Positions 28,369-36,700 of a stretch of DNA of 63,311 bases are shown here, piece by piece; within the stretch, counting starts at the first letter, position 1; each line of letters starts with the position of its first letter. The stretch covers positions 1 to 63,311 of the forward strand of contig NZ_RAUX01000045.1 in the NCBI RefSeq assembly GCF_013464485.1, read 5' to 3'. Under the pieces are notes generated by a model, which saw only the letters and a program-made list of their open reading frames with translations, had not been told where the DNA came from and made no database searches. Both the position numbers and the translations under genes were made by a program. The DNA is from Stenotrophomonas maltophilia (GTDB taxonomy: Bacteria > Pseudomonadota > Gammaproteobacteria > Xanthomonadales > Xanthomonadaceae).

Positions 28369-28413
28369 GCTTCGCTCCGATGTGGCCCCGGCGCGTGGCC
28401 GGGGCTGTGGGGA

Positions 28414-29346
28414 TCAGATGCCGTCCAGGTAGACGACTTCCTTGGGCAGGCGCACGTCCAGGCCACCCAGGCGCATCACGCCGGGAATGTCCCAGCGCAG
28501 CGGGCCGCTCTGCCAGGCCGGCAGGAAGCGGTGCGGCATCGGCATGTGCAGCTTCAGCACCTGCGGATCGTTGCGGTACGCCACCAGGCGCGTGGTGCCG
28601 CCGACGCCGGCGGTGTCCAGGCCACGCACGCCGCGCAGGGTCAGCTGCTGGCCGGTCTGCACGGTGTACAGGTTGTTCTCCAGGTACCACTGGATGATGG
28701 TCTTGTCGCTGTGCTCGCTCATCTTGCGGGTGGCGAGCAGGTTGAACTTCGTCCAGGGCAGCAGCAGCGTGTTCGCGATCGACGCCGTGTTCGTGCCGTT
28801 GAACACGTTGAGCAGCGCCTGGTTGAGCACACCCACGATCAGCTCGGAGTCGGTAGAAACCGTCCAGTTGCCAGTCGGGGCAGCAGTCGGAATCACGCCA
28901 GCGGCATTGAACAGGCCGGTGAAGCCCTTGCTGGCATCGCCCAGAAGCGCGACGCGATCGACCATTTCTTCAGACGCACGGCGTGCGGCGGCTGCATCTT
29001 CGGTCGACAGGTTGATGCCCAGCATCTGGGCGCGGCCGATCTCTTCCCAACCGAACCCGTAGCCGATACCAGCGGTGTAGACCGGGGTCTCGAACTTCGA
29101 GCGGACAGTGCCAGCCTTCGGGATGTCATCGGCGTTGCCGTTGATCCAGTCGGCCTTGCCGTACTGGTCCTGCGACATGTAGGTCACCGACGTGGCGAAC
29201 TCGCTGCCGGTGGTGTCAACGGGCACCAGGGTGCGGTATTGCACGTCCGGGTAGATGGTGCGGTAGATGCCCGGCTCGATGATCGAGGCCTGGGCGATCA
29301 CGAAGCCCAGGGCTGCCTGGGCGTCGATCAGGGGAATTGCGCTCAT
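28414..29346 (-). CDS. Major capsid protein (DUF2184-type)
   Basis: A 310-aa coat subunit. The string IIEPGIYRTIYPDVQYRTLVPVDTTG, GIGYGFGWEEIGRAQMLG and TRLVAYRNDPQVLKLHMPMPHRFLP matches the DUF2184 family, which has the HK97 fold. The gene follows the cement protein and protease/scaffold genes in transcription order. A GC-rich hairpin (28384-28407) lies just past its stop codon and could attenuate transcription. Confidence 0.9.
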   Translation of the reverse strand: MSAIPLIDAQAALGFVIAQASIIEPGIYRTIYPDVQYRTLVPVDTTGSEFATSVTYMSQDQYGKADWINGNADDIPKAGTVRSKFETPVYTAGIGYGFGWEEIGRAQMLGINLSTEDAAAARRASEEMVDRVALLGDASKGFTGLFNAAGVIPTAAPTGNWTVSTDSELIVGVLNQALLNVFNGTNTASIANTLLLPWTKFNLLATRKMSEHSDKTIIQWYLENNLYTVQTGQQLTLRGVRGLDTAGVGGTTRLVAYRNDPQVLKLHMPMPHRFLPAWQSGPLRWDIPGVMRLGGLDVRLPKEVVYLDGI

Positions 29347-29358
29347 GTGGTGGGCTCC

Positions 29359-29826
29359 TTAGCCGAGATAGACGACAGCCAGCTGACCGGCGGCGGTAGT
29401 GCTGGTGTCCCAGCGGGCGCCGGGAATGGCGGTGTTGTCGGTTGCCACGTTGGTGAACGCGCCGGCGGCCGTCAGGTAGACAGCGTCGCCTGCGGCCACC
29501 GCCACTGCGGTGGTCACCCACAGGTCGCCCTTGGTGCGGACACGGGCGGACTCGCCCACGCCGAACGCGTCGGTGGCTCGGCCGGTGACCTGGCCCGCCG
29601 TGACCGTCAGGCCCGATGCCGAACGATCCAGCATCGCGATGCCGACGTACTTGCCGCCGGCGAAGGCCTTCACCGACTTGTCGGTGGCGCCCTGCTCCAC
29701 GGCCTTGCCGAAGGCGATTGCGGCACCTTCGACGGTGCGGGAGATCTCGGTAGCGGGCAGCATGGTGGCCGGCGCGCCAGCGATGGCGACCGGCTGGGTA
29801 TCCGGGTAGTTGGTCTGCAGTGCCAT
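29359..29826 (-). CDS. Structural cement/decoration protein
   Basis: A 155-aa beta-rich protein (FAGGKYVGIAMLDRSASGLTVTAGQ...VRTKGDLWVTTAVAVAAGDAVYLTAAGAF) typical of the DUF2190-like structural cement proteins that stabilise phage heads. It sits directly before the capsid gene. Confidence 0.75.
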   Translation of the reverse strand: MALQTNYPDTQPVAIAGAPATMLPATEISRTVEGAAIAFGKAVEQGATDKSVKAFAGGKYVGIAMLDRSASGLTVTAGQVTGRATDAFGVGESARVRTKGDLWVTTAVAVAAGDAVYLTAAGAFTNVATDNTAIPGARWDTSTTAAGQLAVVYLG

Positions 29827-29829
29827 GGC

Positions 29830-30381
29830 TTAGGCCTCCTTCTGGCCAGCGGTGCGGAAATCCAGGGCGGCAACGGCTGCGGCGTAACCGTTGTCCTGCA
29901 CGGGCTGACGGTGGGTGGAGCGGTCGCCGAGGGCCACGGCCACCGGGTCGCGCGGCTTTGCCTGGGCATAGAGGCCGTCGAACAGTGCCTCGATGTAGGC
30001 CTCATGCTTGCCGGCGACGGCCGCGTCGCCGAGCTTGGCCACCACGGCCACCTTGCGGACGTCGGCGTCGCTCTTGCCGCTGTAGTCGGCGTCGTGCACG
30101 GCCTTGGCCTTCGCCACCAGGTCGCCGCGCAGCTGGACACGCTGGTCCAGGTCAGCATCGCTGAGGACCTGGCTCTTGAGCGCGTCGCGCTCGCCCTCGG
30201 CCTTGGCGATGGCGGCATCCTTGGCGGTGATGGTCGCCTGGTGGGCAGCTGCCGCGGTGCCAGCGGCGGTGTGTGCGTCCTGGAGCTGCTGCTGCAGCTT
30301 GGCGATGGCTGCGGCCGACGCGTCGGTGCACTCGACGGGCAGGCCGTCGACCACGACGATGCGAGTCTGCTGGTTGCTCAT
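29830..30381 (-). CDS. Nested scaffold protein (internal start, Nu3-like)
   Basis: A 183-aa in-frame internal product of the DUF2213 gene beginning with MSNQQTRIVVVDG. An AGGAGA ribosome site lies at the right distance upstream, where nothing in the protein demands it. It would encode only the coiled-coil scaffold, as in lambda C/Nu3. The internal product is inferred. Confidence 0.6.
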   Translation of the reverse strand: MSNQQTRIVVVDGLPVECTDASAAAIAKLQQQLQDAHTAAGTAAAAHQATITAKDAAIAKAEGERDALKSQVLSDADLDQRVQLRGDLVAKAKAVHDADYSGKSDADVRKVAVVAKLGDAAVAGKHEAYIEALFDGLYAQAKPRDPVAVALGDRSTHRQPVQDNGYAAAVAALDFRTAGQKEA

Positions 30382-30963
30382 GTGGTTCTCCTGCGGTTGG
30401 GGATGGGCGCTCGGATCCGGTGCACCGGGGGTGCGCCCATCCCCGATGCGAAACTGGGAACCAGCCCGGCCACGACGACACATGGCCAGGTGGTTGTTGC
30501 GGATGTTGATTTGCTTGGCCTGGTAGGCCTCGCCGTCCGGCGTTACGCCGTCCTCCCATACGATCTCGGCCGAGTACCCCTGGGAGAGCTCGCGCTTGCC
30601 AGACTCCCAGTCCGCGATGGCAGCCTGGTCCATCAGAACCAGCGGGACGCGCACGCGGGTTTCGTCGTGCGAAACCTCGTCACCGGTCTGCCCTACCGCG
30701 TATTTCTTCCAGTTGTCGGCGGTGACCATCTCCGGCGGGTGGTCATTCGTCATGGGCCGGTGCGCAAAGCTGCGCAGCGTGGCGTCGGAGAAGACTTCCT
30801 CCGGTGGCCGGTAAACCTTCACCTTCAGCAGGTCGGGCCGCCCCAGCTCCTCACCCAGGTATTCCTGGATGCCGGTGCGGGCCACATAGGCATCGGCCAC
30901 TAGGTATCCGTCCGCAGTGCGGCGTGGAGCCGACACCGAGACACGATCAGTCAGGAACACCAT
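29830..30963 (-). CDS. DUF2213 prohead protease with C-terminal scaffold
   Basis: A 377-aa protein starting at ATG 30963. The first about 190 aa form a DUF2213 maturation protease (RPMTNDHPPEMVTADNWKKYAVGQTGDEV, RELSQGYSAEIVWEDG, INIRNNHLAMCRRGRAG). The C-terminal half is an alanine-rich coiled coil of scaffold type. An in-frame internal ATG at 30381 with its own AGGAGA site probably yields the scaffold alone. The extra N-terminal 42 residues of the longer frame are not credible. Confidence 0.8.
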   Translation of the reverse strand: MVFLTDRVSVSAPRRTADGYLVADAYVARTGIQEYLGEELGRPDLLKVKVYRPPEEVFSDATLRSFAHRPMTNDHPPEMVTADNWKKYAVGQTGDEVSHDETRVRVPLVLMDQAAIADWESGKRELSQGYSAEIVWEDGVTPDGEAYQAKQINIRNNHLAMCRRGRAGSQFRIGDGRTPGAPDPSAHPQPQENHMSNQQTRIVVVDGLPVECTDASAAAIAKLQQQLQDAHTAAGTAAAAHQATITAKDAAIAKAEGERDALKSQVLSDADLDQRVQLRGDLVAKAKAVHDADYSGKSDADVRKVAVVAKLGDAAVAGKHEAYIEALFDGLYAQAKPRDPVAVALGDRSTHRQPVQDNGYAAAVAALDFRTAGQKEA

Positions 30964-30965
30964 GG

Positions 30966-32750
30966 TCAGTCCTCGCGGATCTCTTCGAAGATTTCCGGGC
31001 CCAGCACGATGCGGCCGCGGTAGGGCTCGACCTTCGACAGGTCGACGGTCGCCTTGGTCAGGCTGATGTGCGGGGTGTATTCCGGCCAATCGTAGGAACC
31101 ACCAGCGCGGATGATGCTTTCATGCCGCCAGGACAGCTGCGACGACGCGAACAGCAGCACGGCAGACATACCGCCCAGCGGCTCGACCGCGCGCGGGCCG
31201 CCCTCGGGGATGACCAGTTCGTCCTTGCCGCCGTTGCTCCATTCGTTGGCATTGCCGGCCTTGATCCAGTCGAAGGCCTGGCGCGAGTAGGCGATGGTCA
31301 CATGCAGGTCGCCCAGCAGATCGGTGATGCCTTGCTCCTTCGCCCAGACCGCGATCTCGTCGGCATTCACCACCTTGCGGCTGACGTACAGCGACCGCGG
31401 CTGCGCGTCCTTCACCGGCATTGCCGCTGCGATCTGCTCGTCGTCGTCCTCGCCCGTTTCCTCCCGCGGCGTCGACTTGCCGTACTCCAGCATCTCGGCT
31501 TCCAGGCCCGGAGCAATTCCGGCCTCCGTAAGCATGTTCACTGCGACAGTGGCCAGCACGTTCTCCGGGATCAGCCTCGTATCGGCAATGATCTTGATGC
31601 TCTCGGCAGTGCTCTTGCCGATCGCTGCGCGCTCCGTGTCGGTGGTCTGCCACAGGCTGCGCCAGTTGTAGAACACCTCAGCCGGCCGGCTGCCAAGCGC
31701 CGAGCGGATCAGGCACTCGTCAAGCACTTGCAGAGCCGGCTGCAGCACCAGCTCTTGGTTGCTGCTGATGCGGTCGTAGTAGTTCCGCAGGTCGCTCTCG
31801 CCGCTGGCGTTGAGGCCGCCCGGCGACTGGCCCAGCAGGCGGGTCATCGGGATGTCCGACGCGCCGGAGGTCAGCTGCATGAAGCCCATCAGCAGGTCGA
31901 TCAGGCCGCCGAACTGCGCCTGCTTCTGCTCATACTCTTCGCCGGCGTCCAGCAGCAGCGTGCCATTGATGCCCTTCGCCATGGCCGCCAGCTGCAGCCG
32001 CTGCAGCACCTGCTGCTCGTACTCCTTGTCCGCCAGCATGGACATGAAGTTCGGGATCTTGATGACGTCGACCTTCGCTTCGAAGACCAGCGAGGCAATG
32101 TTCGCGGCGCTGGCGTCGGCATCCTTGATGGCCTTGCTGATCGCCAGCAGCACCGAGTCGCCCCATCCGTCGCTGATCCCGAACTCTGGGTCCGGCTTCT
32201 CCGCACCGTGCAGGATCACCAGGCGCGACGGGTGGATCGGCACTTGGCCAGCCGTACCGCTGGTCAGGGTGTAAAAGGCCGGCAGGCCGTACCCCGGCGA
32301 TTCCGGGTCAAGGTCCAGCTCGCCCGCCTGCAGTACGCGCTTCGAGAGCACGTTGATGTGGCGGATCCCGCCCTTGCCAATGGACTCAGGCTTCAGCGGC
32401 AACATCGGGTCCGATTGGCCCGTGCCGATGTAGAGCGCGGCGCCGCCAGTGAGCCTTGCGCGGATCATCGCCCTCAGCACCTTCTGCTGCAGGCCCAGCC
32501 GCTTCTCCTCTGCCTCGATCGCGGTGATCTGCTCCTGGTCTGCACTCCAGCCGCGCCATTTGCGGCAGCTGTCCATCGCCGGGATGTCGATCACCTTCCG
32601 CGCCAGCCAGGTGCCGCGGTAGGCGTTGTCTGCCTCCTGCTCCGACAACGTCGGCACGCCGTAGAAGGTGGCCGCCGCCTTGTCGCGCGGCGTACCCAGG
32701 TTGGCCACCAGATTGACCAGCCCATCTTTGAATTGCGTGAGCTTGCCCAT
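30966..32750 (-). CDS. Portal protein (DUF1073) fused to Acb1-like 2H phosphodiesterase domain
   Basis: A 594-aa protein. Residues about 1-430 form the DUF1073 portal (TLSEQEADNAYRGTWLARKVIDIPA, MTRLLGQSPGGLNASGESDLRNYYDRI). After a linker, residues about 450-594 contain two HxT/S motifs, H483-V-T485 and H561-I-S563, the pattern of 2H phosphodiesterases. The family is often annotated as anti-CBASS Acb1-like, so the C-terminus may cut cyclic nucleotide signals of CBASS defence. It follows TerL and precedes the protease/scaffold gene, so it is the packaging portal. Confidence 0.8.
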   Translation of the reverse strand: MGKLTQFKDGLVNLVANLGTPRDKAAATFYGVPTLSEQEADNAYRGTWLARKVIDIPAMDSCRKWRGWSADQEQITAIEAEEKRLGLQQKVLRAMIRARLTGGAALYIGTGQSDPMLPLKPESIGKGGIRHINVLSKRVLQAGELDLDPESPGYGLPAFYTLTSGTAGQVPIHPSRLVILHGAEKPDPEFGISDGWGDSVLLAISKAIKDADASAANIASLVFEAKVDVIKIPNFMSMLADKEYEQQVLQRLQLAAMAKGINGTLLLDAGEEYEQKQAQFGGLIDLLMGFMQLTSGASDIPMTRLLGQSPGGLNASGESDLRNYYDRISSNQELVLQPALQVLDECLIRSALGSRPAEVFYNWRSLWQTTDTERAAIGKSTAESIKIIADTRLIPENVLATVAVNMLTEAGIAPGLEAEMLEYGKSTPREETGEDDDEQIAAAMPVKDAQPRSLYVSRKVVNADEIAVWAKEQGITDLLGDLHVTIAYSRQAFDWIKAGNANEWSNGGKDELVIPEGGPRAVEPLGGMSAVLLFASSQLSWRHESIIRAGGSYDWPEYTPHISLTKATVDLSKVEPYRGRIVLGPEIFEEIRED

Positions 32751-34279
32751 CAGAGCGCGTTCCCAAGGTTGTAGGTGCTGCCGGTGACCAGCTCAGCGAA
32801 AGCGCCCGAAAGCGCGTCCACCTGGTCGTCGTGCTTTGCGTTGGGGAATTCGGCGATCTCATCCAAGAACGCCGCCACCCATGGGCCATTCACCAGCTTT
32901 ATGTTTCCGGCTTCGGCCTGAGCCTCGACCGGCGTTGCCCGGACCTCCTTGGATCCGGATTCCAGCGCTGCCTTCACGTCCCAGCCGGCCAGCAGCTTGA
33001 TCTGGTGCGCGGCGTTGCTCTTGCCGGCGGCGCCAGGGTCCTGCGGGATCCGGACCTTGATGGCCTTGCCATCCTGCAGCGCGGTGTTCTTCAGCATCGT
33101 CTCCACGCCTGCCGGCGACTTCTGGTCGCGCACGACGTCGAGAACGTAGTAAACGCCGCCGACTTCTCCCAACAGCAGGCCGACTGTGTAGTCGGGGTCA
33201 CCCTTCTTCTTCTGCTGCTTAGGATCCGTGGCCGCGAAGTCCCAGCGGCGCACCTTCCGCGCTGCCAGGATCGCCGGCGCGGCCTCCACCACCTCGAACC
33301 ATTCCCGCTTTAACTTGCCACCGTCGCGCGGGGTTGGTCGTTGCTGCTGCTGGCCGGCCACCGCGTAGCTGCCCAGGATCTTCTTGTCGCGCTCGACCAC
33401 CGCGCGGGGGAAGCGCTCAGGGAACAGCAGCTCGCCATCCTCAGTGCGCGGATCCTCGAACCCGATAGACGTCCGGCAGCGCCGTTCTGGCTCGAACTCC
33501 ATCGGCAGCATCAGGTGTTCATACCCGAGCCCGAGGTCCAGGATCTGCCCCGACACGTCCTTTTCGTGCAGGCGCTGCATGATCACCACGATTGCAGACG
33601 TGGCCGGGTTGTTCAGTCGGGTCGGTACCGACTCGCGGAATATGCGGGTTGTCGTCGCGCGCTCAGCCGGGCTTTCTGCCGTCTCTGTGGAGTGCGGGTC
33701 ATCGATGATCACCCGGTCGCCGCGGCCGCCTGTCAGGCTGGCAAAGGCCATGCCCTCGCGGTTGCCCATCTTCGAGTTGGCGAAGGACATCTCGCCCGAT
33801 CGGTTCAACTCGATCTCCGGCCAGAGACTGCGGAACCACTCCGACTGCACCAGGTCGCGCATGCGCCGGCTGTCGCGCTTGACGAACTTCTCCGCGTAGG
33901 AGGTCGTCAGGTAGCGCATCGACGGCAGGCCGCGCGGACCCCATTCCCATGCTGGCCAGAACACGCTGGCCACCAGCGATTTCATGGTGCCCGGCGGGAT
34001 GTTGATCAGCAGCCGGGTGATCTGCCCGTCGGTGATGGCCTCCAGGTGCTGGCACAAAACGTCGATGTGCCAGCCGTGCACGTAGGGTTGCGCCGGCTCC
34101 AGAACAGGCCAGGCCTCGCGGATGAAGCCAGCCAAGGTCGTGCAGCGCTGCCTGATCGCCTCCCCATCGCGAGCAAGGCGCTCGCGCTCAGCGTCAGCCG
34201 CCCTCCTCGCCCGCTCCGCCCGGATCTCCGCCAGCGTCGGCAAGCGGACCGAGGATCTGTTCAAGGCGGTCGAGTTCAT
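32750..34279 (-). CDS. Terminase large subunit
   Basis: A 509-aa packaging motor. The ATPase domain carries the Walker A variant PPGTMKS (95-101) and Walker B VIIDD (190-194). The C-terminal RNase H-like nuclease shows RRWDFAATD near 352 and a closing acidic motif in AKHDDQVDALSGAF. ATG 34279 overlaps the small terminase gene by 86 nt. A downstream TTG at about residue 13 is an alternative. Confidence 0.93.
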   Translation of the reverse strand: MNSTALNRSSVRLPTLAEIRAERARRAADAERERLARDGEAIRQRCTTLAGFIREAWPVLEPAQPYVHGWHIDVLCQHLEAITDGQITRLLINIPPGTMKSLVASVFWPAWEWGPRGLPSMRYLTTSYAEKFVKRDSRRMRDLVQSEWFRSLWPEIELNRSGEMSFANSKMGNREGMAFASLTGGRGDRVIIDDPHSTETAESPAERATTTRIFRESVPTRLNNPATSAIVVIMQRLHEKDVSGQILDLGLGYEHLMLPMEFEPERRCRTSIGFEDPRTEDGELLFPERFPRAVVERDKKILGSYAVAGQQQQRPTPRDGGKLKREWFEVVEAAPAILAARKVRRWDFAATDPKQQKKKGDPDYTVGLLLGEVGGVYYVLDVVRDQKSPAGVETMLKNTALQDGKAIKVRIPQDPGAAGKSNAAHQIKLLAGWDVKAALESGSKEVRATPVEAQAEAGNIKLVNGPWVAAFLDEIAEFPNAKHDDQVDALSGAFAELVTGSTYNLGNAL

Positions 34280-34682
34280 GGTCTGAAAGCTTGCTCAGGT
34301 CGTAGGTTCCAATCGCACCGCTGTGCTTGTGCTTCTCCACCAGCAGGCCGGCAAGCTTCCCCTTGCCCATCGTGGCAGTTACCGCCGCGCTGGCCTGTTT
34401 CTCCTTCAGCGCCAGCTTGCGGGCCTGTTCCAGCTCGTCCATCAGGCTGTCGACGGTGACCTCGGCCTTTTTGGCCACCTTCTTCTGGCCGGCGCGTACT
34501 GCGGCCTGGATACGCGGATCGGCCAGTAATCGGGAACCCTGCTGCTTCGCGGTCTTTGCGCTGTACCCGGTCCGGATGGCCGCCTGCGTGCCGTTGTGGT
34601 CCTGCAGATACTCCTGCACGAAGCGCTGCTGCTTCGGAGTCAGGCCGACCGCCTTGTCGGCGGTGGTCTTCTTCGCGGCCAT
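34194..34682 (-). CDS. Terminase small subunit
   Basis: A 162-aa DNA-recognition subunit. The N-terminal helix-turn-helix has the family motif LTPKQQRFVQEYLQDHNGTQAAIRTGYSAKTAKQQGSRLLADP, followed by a coiled coil and an acidic glycine-rich tail. It overlaps the start of TerL. Confidence 0.85.
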   Translation of the reverse strand: MAAKKTTADKAVGLTPKQQRFVQEYLQDHNGTQAAIRTGYSAKTAKQQGSRLLADPRIQAAVRAGQKKVAKKAEVTVDSLMDELEQARKLALKEKQASAAVTATMGKGKLAGLLVEKHKHSGAIGTYDLSKLSDHELDRLEQILGPLADAGGDPGGAGEEGG

Positions 34683-34685
34683 GGG

Positions 34686-34961
34686 TCAGCGCTCCGGTAC
34701 CGGCTTGCCCTGCACCTGTTCGATGGTGTCGAACTGCGCCTCGTACTGATCCAAGCAGCGCTTCCGGCTGTTGCTGACTTCGAACACCGCCGAGGGCTTG
34801 CCAGCCCGCACCCAGATGCAGCGCTTGGTCAGGGCCGCGTCGATGGGGACATAGGTGGCCACCGGCACCTTGACGATGTCCGGGGGCGGAGGATTGGTCT
34901 TGGGCGGTGCCGACTGGCATCCGGCCAGCAACAGCGCCGCAGCGATCAGAAAGACGCGCAT
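34686..34961 (-). CDS. Outer spanin (Rz1-like lipoprotein)
   Basis: A 91-aa lipoprotein with the signal MRVFLIAAALLLAGC and lipobox Cys at residue 15. A proline-rich stretch follows (KTNPPPPDIV). It is encoded directly after the inner spanin, so the pair forms the spanin complex that fuses inner and outer membranes at lysis. Unlike lambda Rz1, the gene is adjacent to rather than embedded in the inner spanin gene. Confidence 0.75.
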   Translation of the reverse strand: MRVFLIAAALLLAGCQSAPPKTNPPPPDIVKVPVATYVPIDAALTKRCIWVRAGKPSAVFEVSNSRKRCLDQYEAQFDTIEQVQGKPVPER

Positions 34962-34962
34962 G

Positions 34963-35445
34963 TCAGTACCCCTTCAGTGCCGGGCAGGCTGAGTCGAGCA
35001 GCTCCAAGGCCGCCTTGCAGGTATCTGGCCGCTGCTCATATCGACCGCGCCACGTCGCGGCGTCCTTCTCGGATGCTTCGACCTTGCCGGCCAATGCCCG
35101 CAGTGCCTCAGCGCTCTCCTTCCGGAGGGCTTCCAGCTTCTCGGCCTCCGTCCTCAGTGCGGCGGCGACTTCGGCCAGGCGCTGATCACGGGTTTCCACG
35201 TCGGCCTGCAGACGGTCGGCATCGGCCTTCCAGTCGGCACGAACCTTTACGACCTGGGCGCTCAGATCCTTGATCTGCTGCTCTTTCTCGTAAGCCGACA
35301 GGCCCGCGACCATGCAGCCGAAGGCCAGCACGCCGCAACAGACCTTCATGACGCTGCCAGGCTTGCGCAACCAAACCAGCGCGTCTGCGGCCCAACCGAC
35401 CACCAGGTCCCAGATGGCCTTGAAGAATCGAATCAGCACAGTCAT
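34963..35445 (-). CDS. Inner spanin (Rz-like)
   Basis: A 160-aa protein. One N-terminal transmembrane helix (VMKVCCGVLAFGCMVAGLSAY at about 33-53) is followed by a long periplasmic coiled coil (about 55-130), the i-spanin plan. It lies between holin and outer spanin genes and overlaps the holin stop codon (ATGG-TGA area). Confidence 0.8.
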   Translation of the reverse strand: MTVLIRFFKAIWDLVVGWAADALVWLRKPGSVMKVCCGVLAFGCMVAGLSAYEKEQQIKDLSAQVVKVRADWKADADRLQADVETRDQRLAEVAAALRTEAEKLEALRKESAEALRALAGKVEASEKDAATWRGRYEQRPDTCKAALELLDSACPALKGY

Positions 35446-35897
35446 GGCTTATCGCCTCCGATAGCCCCGGTGGCCTTCTCCACCAGGCGCACATAGCCCG
35501 GCAGCAGCCGGCGAATCAGGACGCCGGAAAGGCCGGCCAGAGGTAGCTGCGGGGCGCCGGCCAGTGCTGGCCAGATTGAGGCAGCCACTGCGATGACCCA
35601 GGCGGCCACGATCGCGTAGGCCACAACGGCAACCGCCAGCGCAGCCCATCGCGCAGCCGTCTGCAGGAACCGATGGCCGCGCCGGCGGCTGGCATCTGCT
35701 GCAACCCGCTCCGCGTCCTTCTCCGGCAGTAGTAGAACGCCGATCAGCGCGCCGGCCATGGCCACCAGCAGCACGGACTGTGGCACGCCAAGAATGACGC
35801 GCTCAGCCTCGCGCAGGGCGTCCGCCGTCGCTGGCGCCACCACCGCGGCAGTGAACGTTCCGACGATGATTTTCATGGTGCTCACGGGCTCGGTCAC
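35442..35897 (-). CDS. Holin-like membrane protein
   Basis: A 151-aa protein with about three hydrophobic segments (near 8-25, 38-56 and 80-108) and charged ends. It lies between endolysin and spanin genes, so it is the likely holin. The start GTG 35897 overlaps the endolysin stop (GTGA). An internal ATG at 35876 is a possible second start and could give a dual-start holin/antiholin, but this is unproven. Confidence 0.65.
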   Translation of the reverse strand: MTEPVSTMKIIVGTFTAAVVAPATADALREAERVILGVPQSVLLVAMAGALIGVLLLPEKDAERVAADASRRRGHRFLQTAARWAALAVAVVAYAIVAAWVIAVAASIWPALAGAPQLPLAGLSGVLIRRLLPGYVRLVEKATGAIGGDKP

Positions 35898-36382
35898 GGC
35901 GCAACCGTCCCGCCGGCCTTCCGATAGGCTGCCAGCAGGTTGTCCAGCTTGTGTTCGTGCTGGCCGTAGCCAGCGCCCGGCAGGCTAGCCCAGATGTTGC
36001 TCACCGCCTTGATGGCTTCCGGAATCCTGCCCGCCTGGATCAGCGGTAGAGCGCGGCGCTCTCGGATCTGCTGCAGCGCGATCAGGTCCTGGCTCAGCGG
36101 GCTGAAATCCTTCAGGCCCAGCGACTTCCGGTACGCGTCGAAGTAGCGGCGCAGCAGCTGGTACCGGCCGGCAGCAGTCGACTGGATCTTCAGCTTGGGC
36201 AGGTCCACCAGCACGCGCGGGTGGTCCGCATAGCCGTTGAACAACTGTCCACCGACCAATACGTCGTAGCCGCGGTCCTTGGTTGCCTGGGTGCTCTTGT
36301 CCGTGCCTTCCGACCACGCGAGCATGTCCAGGAACGCCACGACGTTCACGCCGCCAGCCTGTTGGGGGGTGATCTGCGCCAT
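35894..36382 (-). CDS. Endolysin, lambda R-type lytic transglycosylase
   Basis: A 162-aa muramidase-fold enzyme closely following lambda gpR: AFLDMLAWSEGTDKSTQAT with the catalytic Glu25, GYDVLVGGQLFNGYADHPR, STAAGRYQLLRRYFDAYR and SNIWASLPGAGYGQHEHKLD. It cuts the peptidoglycan glycan strand. It is the first clear late gene, read from the putative pR'-type promoter after the Q-like gene. Confidence 0.92.
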   Translation of the reverse strand: MAQITPQQAGGVNVVAFLDMLAWSEGTDKSTQATKDRGYDVLVGGQLFNGYADHPRVLVDLPKLKIQSTAAGRYQLLRRYFDAYRKSLGLKDFSPLSQDLIALQQIRERRALPLIQAGRIPEAIKAVSNIWASLPGAGYGQHEHKLDNLLAAYRKAGGTVAP

Positions 36383-36696
36383 GGTGGCTTCTCCAGCAAA
36401 AGGTGCCCGCCCCTCGACCGGCTTCTCTGCGCGGTATGGTTGGTCCGGGGGGCTGCGGGCGTAGAGGGCCGATCACCACCGCTGCCTAGGCGTCTCCCCG
36501 CGCCGTGGCGCCAGGGATGCAAACCGCCCGGTTGCGTAGACACCAGCCCCAATCGCCTCACGGCGAGCGGAGGGGGTTTCGGCGCGATGGTTGATCGGTG
36601 TTCGGGTCCCGGAAACGCAGAAGCCCCAGCGCAGGGCCGGGGCTTCAGGGACAATTCTTGACAGTTGCAGAATTCGACCATTTGCTGCCGTCACTG
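36383..36696 (-). other. Late leader between Q-like gene and endolysin
   Basis: This 314-bp stretch holds no gene I can support. It contains the pR'-like promoter (36672-36700) and a GC-rich hairpin GAAGCCCC/GGGGCTTC (36620-36646) that could serve as the pause or terminator overcome by the Q-like protein. Confidence 0.55.
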
Positions 36697-36700
36697 TCAA
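36672..36700 (-). promoter_or_regulatory. Late promoter (pR'-like)
   Basis: On the minus strand TTGACA (36700-36695), 17 bp and TCGAAT (36677-36672) form a good sigma-70 promoter at the very end of the Q-like gene. It sits within an inverted repeat CTTGACAGT/ACTGTCAAG (36657-36665/36693-36701). Confidence 0.65.

Noticed and set aside
27730-30903. Plus-strand frame of 1057 aa across the head genes
   Set aside because: It is a shadow of the late operon and contains only low-complexity sequence.
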